Origin: Nigrospora sphaerica
Taxonomy: Eukaryota > Ascomycota > Sordariomycetes > Amphisphaeriales > Apiosporaceae
Assembly: GCA_018287875.1 (NCBI GenBank)
Contig: JAGVVL010000001.1
Location: 2,976,001 to 3,040,000 of the forward strand
Direction: 5' to 3'
Length of the DNA: 64,000 bases
Shown: in pieces, positions 48,345 to 58,460 of the stretch
Position numbering within the stretch: the first letter of the stretch is position 1
How the letters are laid out: each line of letters begins with the position of its first letter
Translations under genes and position numbers: made by a program
The notes under the pieces: model-generated
What the model was told of the DNA's origin: nothing
Databases searched by the model: none
What the model saw: only the letters and a program-made list of their open reading frames with translations

Positions 48345-48973
48345 CCAGGCAAGCCACAAAAGCAGGGCGCGCAACCATGTCTCACCCACAAAAGGTTGGT
48401 GTCGTCATGTAGCCAATAGACGGTGCAGGTTGGAAGTAGTACATGCACGGTTAGATGGATAGATGCAGGTACTGGCGAGGCGACTCGCCCCCATGTAAGA
48501 TAAGACAACGGTATGGATACACATGTTGAATAAACACAACTCAGGTGCTTGGCAGTGCTGCTGTAAATATACATGTTGAATAAGCACCAACTGAGGTGCT
48601 TGGCAATGTTGAGGGGGGCGTGTTTTTTTTTCTTCGAAGGGGTATCTTTGCAATGGCCAAAACTCCGAAGCCCTCTCTCAGTTGCCATTGCGGTAATAAC
48701 ATCTGTTTTTCTCTCCTTCTTTGCATGCCCATCCTATTCGTTCATCGTGACTTGACCAGCCGAAACGCCCAACCCAAAAAAATACGCTATGACGCCAAGG
48801 ACGCTTGCAGGAATAAAGAACCGACGACGCTTTCGCCATGCACGAACACCCATGACATCCCACGTCAGGAAAACGCTTTAAGCTCTGCCGATCCACCCAA
48901 TGGGCGGCAGGAAGTGAAAGGAGGCAAGATAATGAAGAAGAACTAGGCAAGACAAGCTGCGTGCACCAGCTCA
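48345..48973. other. Convergent 3' spacer with a tandem duplication
   Basis: These 629 bases lie between the PCS60-like stop and the stop of the acidic orphan. They hold a 50-bp imperfect tandem repeat (48521-48612) and a T-run (about 48623-48632). No gene is supported. Confidence 0.6.
48521..48612. repeat. Imperfect 50-bp tandem duplication
   Basis: Both copies begin ACATGTTGAATAA, at 48521 and 48571, and continue through AACT(C/G)AGGTGCTTGGCA, with a few substitutions and one indel. It lies about 180 bases after the PCS60-like stop, probably in the 3' UTR. Confidence 0.85.
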
Positions 48974-49573
48974 TCAGCCCATGGAGAAGTAGGCGTCCTC
49001 GTCGATGTCATCGGCGTCGTAGGATGGGGCTGGCACCGGGACCGACCCGGGCACGGCGGGGAAAGCCGAGTGAAAAAACGAGGCGAGCGTGGTGGGAATG
49101 GTGATGCCCGCCGACGGGGAAGGCGGCGCGGCCGCGAGGAGCGCGTCCTCCTGGCTCCGGCGCTCGCGCTCGGCCCGCGCGGCGCTGTACCGTGCGGCCT
49201 GTTCGAGCGACGTGTAGACAATCACGGTCTCGCCGGTGGTCTCGTCCGTCGCCTCGAACGGCGGCTCCTCGTCATCGGGCGCCGTCGAGGCCGAGCTGCC
49301 GGTCGAGAGCATGGAGAAGACGGACGCGTTGTCGTCAAAGTCTTCGTCGTCATCGTCATCGGATTCCTCCTCGTCGTAGTAGCGGGGAGGGACGCGCAGG
49401 GGCACCGGCGCTGGGTAGATAGTGCAGCCGGCCGGCAGCAGTGGCAGCGCGTGCGATTTGAGATGGGAGGTAAAGTCCTTCGCAGTGGGAACGTGGGGGT
49501 ATGACATGGAGACCATGGGCATGACGCCGATGGCCCCGTCGCATGGGAGCGGCAGCAGCGGTAGGAAGCCCAT
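48974..49573 (-). CDS. Acidic orphan protein, 199 aa
   Basis: Single-exon frame of 199 codons from the ATG at 49573 (MGFLPLLPLPC). It stays open upstream to an ATG at 49717, giving 247 aa, but those extra residues look like leader sequence. The N-terminal 60 residues are Pro- and Leu-rich. An acidic block follows (residues 67-81, YDEEESDDDDDEDFDD), then a Ser/Thr linker (SMLSTGSSASTAP), a probable helix (YTSLEQAARYSAARAERERRSQEDALLAAA) and an acidic C-terminus (DADDIDEDAYFSMG). There is no signal peptide, membrane helix or known domain. GC-rich third positions and organised composition argue for a real gene. Function unknown. Confidence 0.6.
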   Translation of the reverse strand: MGFLPLLPLPCDGAIGVMPMVSMSYPHVPTAKDFTSHLKSHALPLLPAGCTIYPAPVPLRVPPRYYDEEESDDDDDEDFDDNASVFSMLSTGSSASTAPDDEEPPFEATDETTGETVIVYTSLEQAARYSAARAERERRSQEDALLAAAPPSPSAGITIPTTLASFFHSAFPAVPGSVPVPAPSYDADDIDEDAYFSMG

Positions 49574-49990
49574 TGTCGCGAACTGGCCGGATGGGTGATA
49601 ATGAGGACGATCAGGAGGGCCGGAGGGTGGGTTGTGAAGGCGGGCTTTGCCTGCGCGCTTCAGGACGGTTGTGCAACTCTCGGTTGGAGGGGTCAGGAAG
49701 GACAGGGTAGCAAGCACCTGTGAAGTTTGTGAACAAGGGACCTGGGGATATGTAGGCGTGACGTGATGGCGGCGGTCGGAGCGGCCTCGCTCTATCGGAG
49801 ATAGCTCGTATGTACGTAGGTGCGCTCCGTACTATACAGGCGGTCAAACGCTCCAGCTCTAGTTTTCGAGCTTGCCAACGTCCACGCGTAGGTGCGCGTG
49901 TGTGAACTGGATAGGAGTGGCTGACGGCAGCTTCTGTCGTGCAACCAATCTTGCAGTTGGCTTTTACGAGGCGAGGAGGGGAAGTGGAGT

Positions 49991-50014
49991 GTGCGTGCGT
50001 GCGTGCGTGCGTGC
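49991..50014. repeat. (GTGC)6 microsatellite
   Basis: Six perfect GTGC tetramers, followed by GTGA and GTGGGTG variants, lie upstream of the acidic orphan gene. Confidence 0.9.
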
Positions 50015-51238
50015 GTGAGTGGGTGGGCGTATGCGTGGGTGTGATAAAAGTATGTATGCAGCAGGTAAAAGTGGTGGATTTCAGATGATGGCTTCTAAGA
50101 CGGGACGACTCGTCTTGAGGAGGACTGAAGGTTCATGTACGTATCGAAAGCAAGTAACAGAGCGATGGGCGCCTTCTCTTATTATATCATTGCGCCGTCT
50201 TGGCCTGACGGCACGATGAGCCACGATGGACATCGGGGTTTCGTCTCAGTGGCAGTTGCCCTGGAGCTCCCTCGCCAAGATAGATATTGGGAGGGTCACC
50301 AGGCTTATCTTGGCGGGCGGCCAAGAAACCAATAGCGCCATGATGTACTTGCATCGTTCCCGCTCCGCCCTCTTCCTCCCCCACCGATATGGACATCTCT
50401 ATCCGTCTTCCACTACTACGTATCTTGTTCGCACGTGCTAGTGTGTGCCCGTGGGGCCTTGGACTCGCTTGGCGCGGCTCGTTGCTGGACTGTACTTACA
50501 TAGTAGGGCTATTTATTAGTGCGCTTTGTCCGGAACGCGAACTATGCACGAGACAGAGGCATGCTCGGCATGTATCAGCCTCAACGAGGGGATTGCTCTG
50601 GAAATTTCATCATCACCCATGCCAATGGATCAATACTTTTGCTCTCCCCTCAATTGGGGATTGCCCGCCCCGCCTAATGACGCCGGCAGCCACTGGAGCC
50701 TCTATCACCAATCCCCCGTGCGAATATCCCAGTAGTTACTGTACGCAGTAGGTAGATACTCATGCAAGCCGATGATCTCCGATGTTAGCCAGTCAAATCA
50801 TAACCACTTCCGAACCGGCGAGGACGCGACAACCCGGACGCGAATACCGGTCTGCCCATTCCCGAGTCATCCAGCCGCACCTGTGGTCCTACCAACGAAC
50901 ACGCAGTACCTGTATGGCGGTCAGAGCCCCACCTCTCCCCGGACGATGCTTTCACCCCGGAGGATGACCGCGTGGGGTCGTTCGACACCCCGCCTGGGCT
51001 GGTCCAGGTGGTGTGTACTTGTAGTCCATGATACCCAGGGAGTCATTAGTGGCACTGGATGGATCCAATCGAGGCCCTTTCCGGTCATTGGACTCATCGT
51101 CTGCATCAGCTCCCTCTCGTTATCGTGCGGTTCTGGCGTGTTCCGCGTGTCTCGACACCACCGTCCGAGGACCCAGACAGACGCCTTCTATCCCCGTCCA
51201 TTTCTCTTCCGGGCAACCAGGCCGCAAATAGCCCGGGC

Positions 51239-51325
51239 ATGTAGGCCCTGCCTTCCGGTTGGAAATCACCCAGCACCTGACGCAGAGCCTGGACTATAGC
51301 CAAGGCCAGGGAAGCAGGGCCTACA
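51239..51325. repeat. Short inverted repeat, about 17-bp arms
   Basis: The left arm (51239-51256, containing GTAGGCCCTGCC) and right arm (51310-51325, containing GCAGGGCCTAC) are reverse complements apart from one missing base, with a loop of about 53 bases. No flanking direct repeat or transposase was seen. Confidence 0.55.
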
Positions 51326-52240
51326 AGCCCGCGCCCAGCGGCCCATACCCGAGCTGCCAAAAGCCGAGTTTCGTCTCGGCGGGTCTCATGGGTGTGGTCT
51401 AGCGATCCGCAGTGATGTGCGCGCGGCGCGGGCCTTGGCGGAGGGCAGAGGGCAGTTGTTTTGTGGCCGCGGATACTTTTTATAGACGTTCGGCAAGGTG
51501 CAAAATCCCCACGCAGCCGTCTCCTTTTGTTGAAACGCCAAGAGGTTGTCGACGGCAGAGGTCGGGGCGCCGTGGTCGTTTTGAAACGCGGCGGGCAAGA
51601 ACACTGTGATGAGGTTGGTTTGTACGGAGCACAGTCGCAGCCGGTCTAAAAATACCGCGTTTCTTTGCGGGCAGTCACACTCCCCCGGGGGGCCTGGGGG
51701 TATCCAGAGCACGACCCTTGACCTGAGCCCCGGGTCAAGATGCGGTGGGCTGACCTGTTGAATCTTCTGCCCGGGTCCCCGGAAGGCCGGCCTGATGTTC
51801 TCACGATGGCACGGGATAGGCCCATTGGCAATTGGTACGTCGATTTGGATGCAGCAACAACATAGACCGGGGTACGCGCCCTGTCCCCGCTGATGGATGG
51901 CACTCTTTTCCAGTTTTAGATGGGGCCAATGCGTTATCCCACCCACCTGAATTCGGGGTGCCTCGGGGCGCGACCAAGGCCGCAACATCAATTGAAACCT
52001 CACCTCCTGACTGCTCATCCCTCTCCTCCCACTTAATGGAAAAGTCCGTCACGGCCATGTCTACCTACCTCTCACCGAAAGCCTACCTCGAGCAGATGCC
52101 AGCCCGAAGTCTTGCACCTTATCCTTGCTCAATTCTGTCAACATTGCTGCCGAGAGAACGTGGGATGTGCGCCCCAAGTCTACTTTGATCTTCGGGCTTC
52201 CCGGACGCTCCCTGCTACGACTGTCAGCACGAGCTGGAAA

Positions 52241-52938
52241 ACCCTCACGATGGACACCTATATAAGTCCCATAACTTGGGCTACAGAACATACCGACTCG
52301 ATAAAAACCCTGCGGTCTCTTTATCTTACCTCTCGTACGTTACGGGGAGCAGCTCGGCCTATTATGTACCACCTCTATATACCTGCCACTCTTTCGCTTC
52401 ATTGGCTCTGTAACGAAAAACAACTAGTTAGCCTACTTAGTGAAGTCTCCTACCCTAGGTCGCGTAACAAACCACCATAGGTGCGTATCTGTCACGGGAC
52501 GACCTGACACACTGACCACCAGGCCAAAAGACTAGGTAGACTAGATCGGTAGATCTAGTCTTCAGTGTGGCTATATAGCTTGGAACAGGCCTGTCCCACT
52601 TTTCCGGCAGCCTGTTACAAGGGCTTCGCTCTCGTAAAGGCTGGTGGCCATTTCATAAACATCCAGCATGTTGGTTGCGACATAGAACGCGTCGATCGGG
52701 AATACAAGTATAGGAAACATCCTTGGGTCATCGAATTAGACTCCCTGAAAGACAGGTAGACTTCCATCTCAACTGGGAATGCAGACGACGTCTATCTATG
52801 TGGCCTTTTTGGAGTAAAGAGGGCTATTTCGACTTCAATTTTGATGATGGTACGAGGAATTATAGGTTTCACTCCACGTATACAGGACTGCCACTGCCGC
52901 TACCCGGGCCTGATGACGATGGCGCTGACGAGCTCTAA
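52241..52938 (+). pseudogene. F-box-like gene relic, interrupted
   Basis: One frame (to a stop at 52480) reads DSIKTLRSLYLTSRTLRGAARP and IMYHLYI, which resembles the segment just after the F-box in many fungal F-box proteins (LCLVSR-LR-IAQP-LYH). After a stop and about 85 non-coding bases, a second frame (52565-52759) reads HFINIQHVGCDIERVDREYKYRKHPWVIEL. A third frame, offset from the second, ends DFNFDDGTRNYRFHSTYTG at 52938. No F-box start survives, and the pieces need a frameshift or unseen introns to join. The DNA is more AT-rich than the neighbouring genes. I read it as a decayed gene. The family rests on one short motif, so the call is tentative. Confidence 0.4.
52539..52560. repeat. 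Perfect 9-bp hairpin
   Basis: GACTAGATC and GATCTAGTC are perfect reverse complements around a 4-base loop (GGTA). The hairpin lies between the first two pieces of the F-box-like relic. Confidence 0.8.
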
Positions 52939-54259
52939 TATCAAATGCCTAGGCATCAGCCTCCTGGGTCTTCCTATAGAATCGTTTTCGCCCCCTCGTT
53001 CTTATGACAACGGAAACTGAAACGTGTGGAGTTCTTACGTACCGCACGCGCAAGTGGCGTTGGGGTCCTAAGGACGAATATTCCGATAAGAACAATATTA
53101 CCTCTACAGAATAGTGTTGCCGAAGGGCGTACCTTGCTAGGGAAGTATGCGGAGGCTGGGACGATGCACCGGGAGACACTGGTGCTGAGGGAGTAGGTAG
53201 ATGTTGGCATTTTGTATAGATCCAGCTTAGAATGCTAGTCTATAAGGAAGGAGCGCTTTTTTGAGTCCTATAGTCGAGAAACTAGCTGCATCACCCGCTA
53301 CACCCCCCTCATGGAAACGCATGCTGGGCAGCCCTTCTCTTGCCTGGCGAGCGCAGGCCCTCATGCTATGGGGCCAAAGCGCAGTCGCAATGCAGGCTTC
53401 TTCCGCTTACTTGCAGGTGCTTCTACTGATCGAACCCAGCCAAAATCACGCGATTTCGTACGCACAAAAAGGAACGATTTGGCCGTTGTGCTTCTCACCT
53501 CGGTATAGGCTAAGTTGATGCTCAGGTAGGTGAGGAGCCAGCGCGGAAGAGCGCCGTGTTCGGCTCTAATCATGGCTTGGTCTCGCCTGTCCAGCGTGGA
53601 GGTCTGAGCACATCGGAGAACTGAGTATCATCCAAGTAGCCGTGAAGAGCCCGGAGGTTTGTGCTACCTGCCGCAGATGTCCATCTATACTCGTCTCACC
53701 TGTCTTCTGGACAAGTCCTTGTCAGCCTTGCTACGCTGGAGAGCTGCCAGCATTTGGAGGCTGGAGCCAATCAATATACACCATAGCCGCCTGTATCTTT
53801 GTGCAGGGTACGACAGAAGTAAATATGCGGTCAGTTCTTGAGTAAACTTAATCATCTACTTACATACTTCCCTACCTGGTACCTACTATCTCTTTAAGCA
53901 TGTGGTATCGTGACGCCTGTCGTTGTCGGTTTTGTTGGGTGGATACCTCGATTGGGTGAAGCTCCGAGCTCACTGGTCACCCCGCCATAAGGTACTGAGA
54001 TTGACACCAATTGCACCCTTAGACGCACGTCCCGGCTCAAAAGCCCAGCTTCCACTTTATCAGCCCCTCGCTACTGAGGTACCCATGTGCCATGGCATAA
54101 TTTGAGCAGCTCCGATTGACCTTCACACAACATCAACAGCACCACCAACATCCAATTCCGACGACAGCCACGACGGCAGAAATCCCGACCCCTCCCGTCA
54201 CCACCGCTCAACGGCACTTATTTTGGTCCAAAGAATTCGAACAGCCGCCGCTCGACGTC
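52939..54259. other. AT-richer spacer before naa10
   Basis: There is no supported gene. A short frame at 53261-53518 has no domain. TACTTACATACTTCCCTACC-type sequence lies at 53858-53880. The last 140 bases are CAA/CCA-rich leader of naa10 and stay open in the naa10 frame. Confidence 0.5.
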
Positions 54260-55059
54260 ATGGATATCCGTATCCTCCGCCCCAGCGACATCCCGCTGAT
54301 CCAGCATGCCAACCTCGAGAACCTGCCCGAGAACTACTTCATGAAGTACTACCTCTACCATGCCCTCTCCTGGCCCCAGCTCTCCTACGTCGCCGTCGAC
54401 GTCTCGCGCCCCAAGAAGACGCCCTACGACTACCCCAAAATCGTCGGCTATGTGCTGGCTAAGATGGAGGAGGAGCCCACCGATGGTGTGCAGCACGGCC
54501 ACATCACCAGCTTGTCCGTGATGCGCACCCATCGCCGCCTGGGCATTGCCGAGAAGCTCATGCGCCAGTCCCGTAAGCTCCCAACCGCCCTTCTCTCCCC
54601 AGCCCCGCCGGGACGGAACTGACCGAAACCCCGCCAGAGCTGGCCATGGTGGAAACCTTTGGCGCCGCGTACGTCTCGCTCCACGTGCGCGTCTCCAACA
54701 AGGCCGCCATCCACCTCTACTCCAAGACCCTGGGCTTCGACCGCGAGAAGACCGAGGCCAAGTACTACGCCGACGGCGAGGACGCCCACTGCATGAAGCT
54801 GGACCTGACGCCGATCCGCGACCAGCTGCGCAACGCCACGCTCGACGACTCGGAGGCCGACGACGACAAGGCCGACGCCGGCGCCGAGGACGAGGGCGAC
54901 CCCGTCGGCGACGTGGGCAAGGCCGGCGAGGCCGATGACGCCGCTGCCGACGGCGCCAAGAAGCTGCCCTCGCGGCCCAAGGAGGAGAAGCGCAAGGTCA
55001 AGGTGGGTCGGCCGCTGGGCGTCGCCGGGCTCGTGGAGAAGGACGAGAGCAAGCCGTAA
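54260..55059 (+). CDS. naa10: N-terminal acetyltransferase A catalytic subunit NAA10 (ARD1), 244 aa
   Basis: NAA10 is the catalytic subunit of NatA, which acetylates nascent chains on the ribosome together with NAA15. Exons 54260-54572 and 54638-55059 join across a 65-nt intron, restoring [14 protein letters not shown]. The GNAT domain begins [34 protein letters not shown], the invariant NAA10 start. It continues with [21 protein letters not shown], where RRLGIA is the acetyl-CoA loop, and [23 protein letters not shown]. The C-terminal 80 residues form an acidic, Ala/Asp-rich disordered tail, typical of fungi. The frame is open upstream to 54116, but the ATG at 54260 is chosen because NAA10 proteins begin at this MDIR. 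Confidence 0.96.
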
Positions 55060-55554
55060 TCCGGCCCTTGCAAGCTTCATTCCCTAGCCTTCTCCACGGC
55101 TCGCGGTGCGGCAACAGATTGTGTTGTGCAAGCACAAGGCCGGGGCATCGCGGGAAGGGAAACGGACGAACCCGGCCCTCGTGGTGCGGGGTGCCAAGAT
55201 AGTTGTCATGCTGTGTCGCCGCTGACCCAGGGAAAGCCAGTGGCAGTCACCGCCCGGTCCCTGGGAATGGAAAGGCACCGGACGCTGTGTATGGGCAGCA
55301 TTTCAACGCCGCAACGACGGGAAATCCAAGACGACCAGCCCGTTCCCTCCCCGACAGGGCGTGTGCCTGCCTGTGGTTTCGAGACTTCGAGAAATACACC
55401 GCAATTTAAGACTTCACAAGACCACGGAGAGGCCGGCTTAACCCAAGTCAGTCTTAACTATAGAATTGAACCATCGCGTTGCTACGCCGGCAAGCAAGAA
55501 CCTCCCCAAATGCTGTAATGACGCCATGTGAAACAAGTGCCGTGTTTCCCTTGT
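55060..55554. other. Convergent 3' spacer
   Basis: These 495 bases lie between the naa10 stop and the stop of the 681-aa orphan. No gene or repeat was recognised. Confidence 0.6.
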
Positions 55555-57600
55555 TTATAATGGCCTACCGCGCCCCGCTTCCTCCTCGGCGAACTGCCTT
55601 GCCAACTCTCCGTCCCCCTCCACCTGCAATACCCGCAACCTGTTCTGGAGCTCGTGAATCTGGGACACCAGCCTCGCCCTATCTTGCGGCGCCGGGGCCG
55701 GCATGTTGGCGCCTTCCTGGCCGGCCTCCGACAAAGGACCAGCGCTCGTCGCCGCCGCCGCCGCCTGCGCCCCTTGACGGCTCGCCGTGGCGACGCGCAG
55801 CGCGGCGTCCCGCGCAGCGTGAGCCCGCACCGTGGCCTCGGCCGCCTGTCTCCCGGCGTTGGCGAGGGCGGCGGCCCGGACCTCGTGAGCGCGGCGCACG
55901 TTGGCGGCGGCGTCATGGCGCGCGCGGTCGGCCGCCAGTCTCGCTCGTTGGCTTCCCGTCGTGTCGTGCAGCGCGGCGTCCGAGGGGAGCCACGCCCATG
56001 GCGCGTGCGACCAGGGCTCCCCAAACGCCACGCGACCCCGCCACCCGCCATAGTTGCCGCCGGGGAACTCAAAGGGCCCGGGGCCGTCGCGCCGGACTGC
56101 CCCGAAGCTAAACGCGCCGGGAGGAGGAGCACCCGGAGGCGCGGTGTCCGTGGGCCGCGGGCCGCCGGGGAGATTGGCACCCTGATGCGTGGGGCCAAAG
56201 GCACCGTACGCGTGCGCGCCTGCCGCGGGGCCGTTTCCTCCGGCCTGTAGCCGGGAATGCCAGCGGTCCTTTTTGTCCCTTTTGCTCTCCTTCCTTTCCG
56301 TCTTGTGTTGCCGTTTGCGCGCCTTCTTTTCTTTCTTGGCCGCCTTCTTGGCCGCCTTCCTCGTCTTCTTCTGCGACTGTTGGACCTGCTTCCACTGGGA
56401 CAAGAGCAGCTTGATTTCTTTCCGTTTGTCAGCGCTGCCAGCTTCGCGCTCCCCGGGCGTCCCCTCGGCGGCCCGGATCTCGGATTTGAAGCGACTGTAC
56501 TCGGCCTTGGATACGGGCTGCAGCGACTGGAGCCAGTTCGGGACCGAGCGGCGCAGGATGTGCAGCTGGGAGTCATTCAGCTCGTCCCCGTCGGGCAGCG
56601 AACCGACCGAGCTGTCCGACCCCGACGATGACGAAGACGAGTCACTCGAGACCGAGTTACGGGAGCGGGCTCGGTGCGCGTGGCCCTCGCCGTGCGGGCC
56701 CCCGGCGTACCGGCCGCGCCTCATGTATCCCTGCTCGGGTTCGTGATGGTCGGGCTGGCCGGGCTCGCCCTGCACGCCCTGCACGCCCCAGCCCCCTCGC
56801 GTCGCCCCGGAAAAGACCCCGGCGGGCACGCCGCGCCCTCGGCCCCAACCCAGGCCCCTGCCGCGACTCGAAACTTCGGAGTGCCGGCCCGTAGGGCCGC
56901 TGCAATCCAATTGGTGCGGCGGTTGTAAAGAGGCCTCAGGAGCAGCCTGATCCCATGCCAACGGCGCACCGGGCAAATCGAGGGCAGGATTGAGCCTAAG
57001 GGCCACCCCGCGCGGCGCGAAGAAACCCTCGTTCCAGTCACGAACCATCCCAAGGGCCGCCTTGAAGCTTTGGCCCAGGCGGGACGTAGCGTCCGGGGAG
57101 AAGACGGAATCCAGCAGGGTCTCGGAAATTAACCCACCGGCTTGGCTGGGCGCTCCCTCGCGGTCGGCCCATAGTTGACCATCGGTGAGGTGTTCGCTGG
57201 CTTGCGGGGGGAACAGGCCGTGGACAAAGTCGTGCCAGTCCTGTTTGGTGATGTGCCGATCGGCCGCCCAGTCGGGGTACGGAAGGTCGGCCGGTGTCAT
57301 GCCCACAGCAAAGGGGATGGCGTGGACGGAACGGGCCGCGGCGGGGCGAGAGCCGAAATAAGTCTGGTCCGGCGCCGGCACAGGTGAAGCGTCCGTGCCA
57401 CCGGCAGCTGCCCCTTCATCTTCGCCATCGGGCGTCTCGGGCGGAGTGTAGATGACCTTGCTGTGCGATGAAGACGTAGTCACGGATGCGTCGTCGGCGT
57501 TTGGGTCAACGGGTGTCGAGCGGAGAGCTGACGCCGTCGACGTAGCGTACTTGTCCGTCACCGAGTAGGGCGGTGGAAAGGCGTCGTCGGGGTGCTCCAT
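55555..57600 (-). CDS. Uncharacterised 681-aa protein with N-terminal PPPY motif
   Basis: Single-exon frame of 681 codons from the ATG at 57600 (MEHPDDAFPPPYSVTDKY). The frame is open to 57807, but the upstream residues look like leader sequence. PPPY at residues 9-12 fits a WW-domain ligand such as those bound by Rsp5-type ubiquitin ligases. A central part, perhaps folded, holds DWHDFVHGLFPPQ, LWADREG and MVRDWNEGFFAPRGV. After a Gly/Arg-rich linker come an Asp/Ser run, a Lys-rich probable coiled coil (QQSQKKTRKAAKKAAKKEKKA), a Gly/Pro region and an Ala-rich helical end (VSQIHELQNRLRVLQ). There is no signal peptide or membrane helix. I do not recognise a named family; function is unknown. 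Confidence 0.75.
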   Translation of the reverse strand: MEHPDDAFPPPYSVTDKYATSTASALRSTPVDPNADDASVTTSSSHSKVIYTPPETPDGEDEGAAAGGTDASPVPAPDQTYFGSRPAAARSVHAIPFAVGMTPADLPYPDWAADRHITKQDWHDFVHGLFPPQASEHLTDGQLWADREGAPSQAGGLISETLLDSVFSPDATSRLGQSFKAALGMVRDWNEGFFAPRGVALRLNPALDLPGAPLAWDQAAPEASLQPPHQLDCSGPTGRHSEVSSRGRGLGWGRGRGVPAGVFSGATRGGWGVQGVQGEPGQPDHHEPEQGYMRRGRYAGGPHGEGHAHRARSRNSVSSDSSSSSSGSDSSVGSLPDGDELNDSQLHILRRSVPNWLQSLQPVSKAEYSRFKSEIRAAEGTPGEREAGSADKRKEIKLLLSQWKQVQQSQKKTRKAAKKAAKKEKKARKRQHKTERKESKRDKKDRWHSRLQAGGNGPAAGAHAYGAFGPTHQGANLPGGPRPTDTAPPGAPPPGAFSFGAVRRDGPGPFEFPGGNYGGWRGRVAFGEPWSHAPWAWLPSDAALHDTTGSQRARLAADRARHDAAANVRRAHEVRAAALANAGRQAAEATVRAHAARDAALRVATASRQGAQAAAAATSAGPLSEAGQEGANMPAPAPQDRARLVSQIHELQNRLRVLQVEGDGELARQFAEEEAGRGRPL

Positions 57601-58460
57601 TGTGCCGTATTCGCCTGAGGATTCGGAATGTGCCGTCAACTGTAGCTCCACGGTTCTCAGCAGATGACGTGGCCGTTGGTCGCGTTCGGCGGAGAAGGAT
57701 GGCAAGCAGAGGGCGTTAACGGCGAAAGCAATAACAGGTAGGCAAGAGAGCCCGACCGCTATTTCTGCACTACACACGTTTTGCCGTCTGTTGTGCGACG
57801 AGAGCATGTGTTTAAATGGCTTTTTATGGGTGAGGCGCTACCTAGTTCCCAACACACTTGCCCTAAAGCTTGATTGATTATGCCATGCCAGGTCCCGTCC
57901 GTCCCGTGGGGAGACAAGTCCCGAGCGAATGTGCAATATCATCATCCTAACAGGTCGAGGGGCACCGAGGGCACGCCCTCCCGCGGTAGCCGCATCGCTT
58001 AGGCCCACCTCAACCATTCGCTATCACTGGCTGAGGCTTAGGGAGGTTGCCTAGAGCGGAGACGTCTCGAAAGCCTAGTGCCATGTCATCTCTGCCGTGG
58101 ATGGCCTACCTTGAGGCTCGTCTTACATGGCCGGCCCTGTGGCTCACTACTCCAGCTGCCGAGGCTGGATGATGGATAGGTAGGTTTGCCGATCGGCCGC
58201 GTCACCTTCCAATGGCCCTGAATTAGCCAAGTTGATGTGTTATCATCCAGTACCATTGCCTCTTCCCTTCGTGGAACACGGCGGTGGGTGTGCCTCAAGT
58301 CCGGACTCGGGCCTTCGCTGCGTGGCACAGATTGTCGTCGGTCTAACGAATCGCTGGGCGTATAACACCCAAGCGTCCATTACACGAGCCTAAGCGCCGG
58401 CGGTGCGTGCGTGGGATCGTCTCCTCGCTGTCTTGTCGTCTCTCCCCAAAGGGTGGAACG
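57601..58460. other. Spacer between two minus-strand genes
   Basis: These 860 bases carry the promoter of the 681-aa orphan and the 3' end of the eIF2B beta gene. No other gene is supported. Confidence 0.55.

Larger units (their letters stand above)
49574..52240. other. Intergenic spacer with a GTGC microsatellite and an inverted repeat
   Basis: This 2.7 kb holds six GTGC units (49991-50014) and an inverted repeat near 51239-51325. The minus frame 51386-52018 (210 codons) has random-looking composition and no domain. No gene is supported. Confidence 0.5.

Noticed and set aside
51386..52018. 210-codon minus frame near the F-box-like relic
   Set aside because: Cys/Pro/Arg-rich, with no motif and no splice or codon support.
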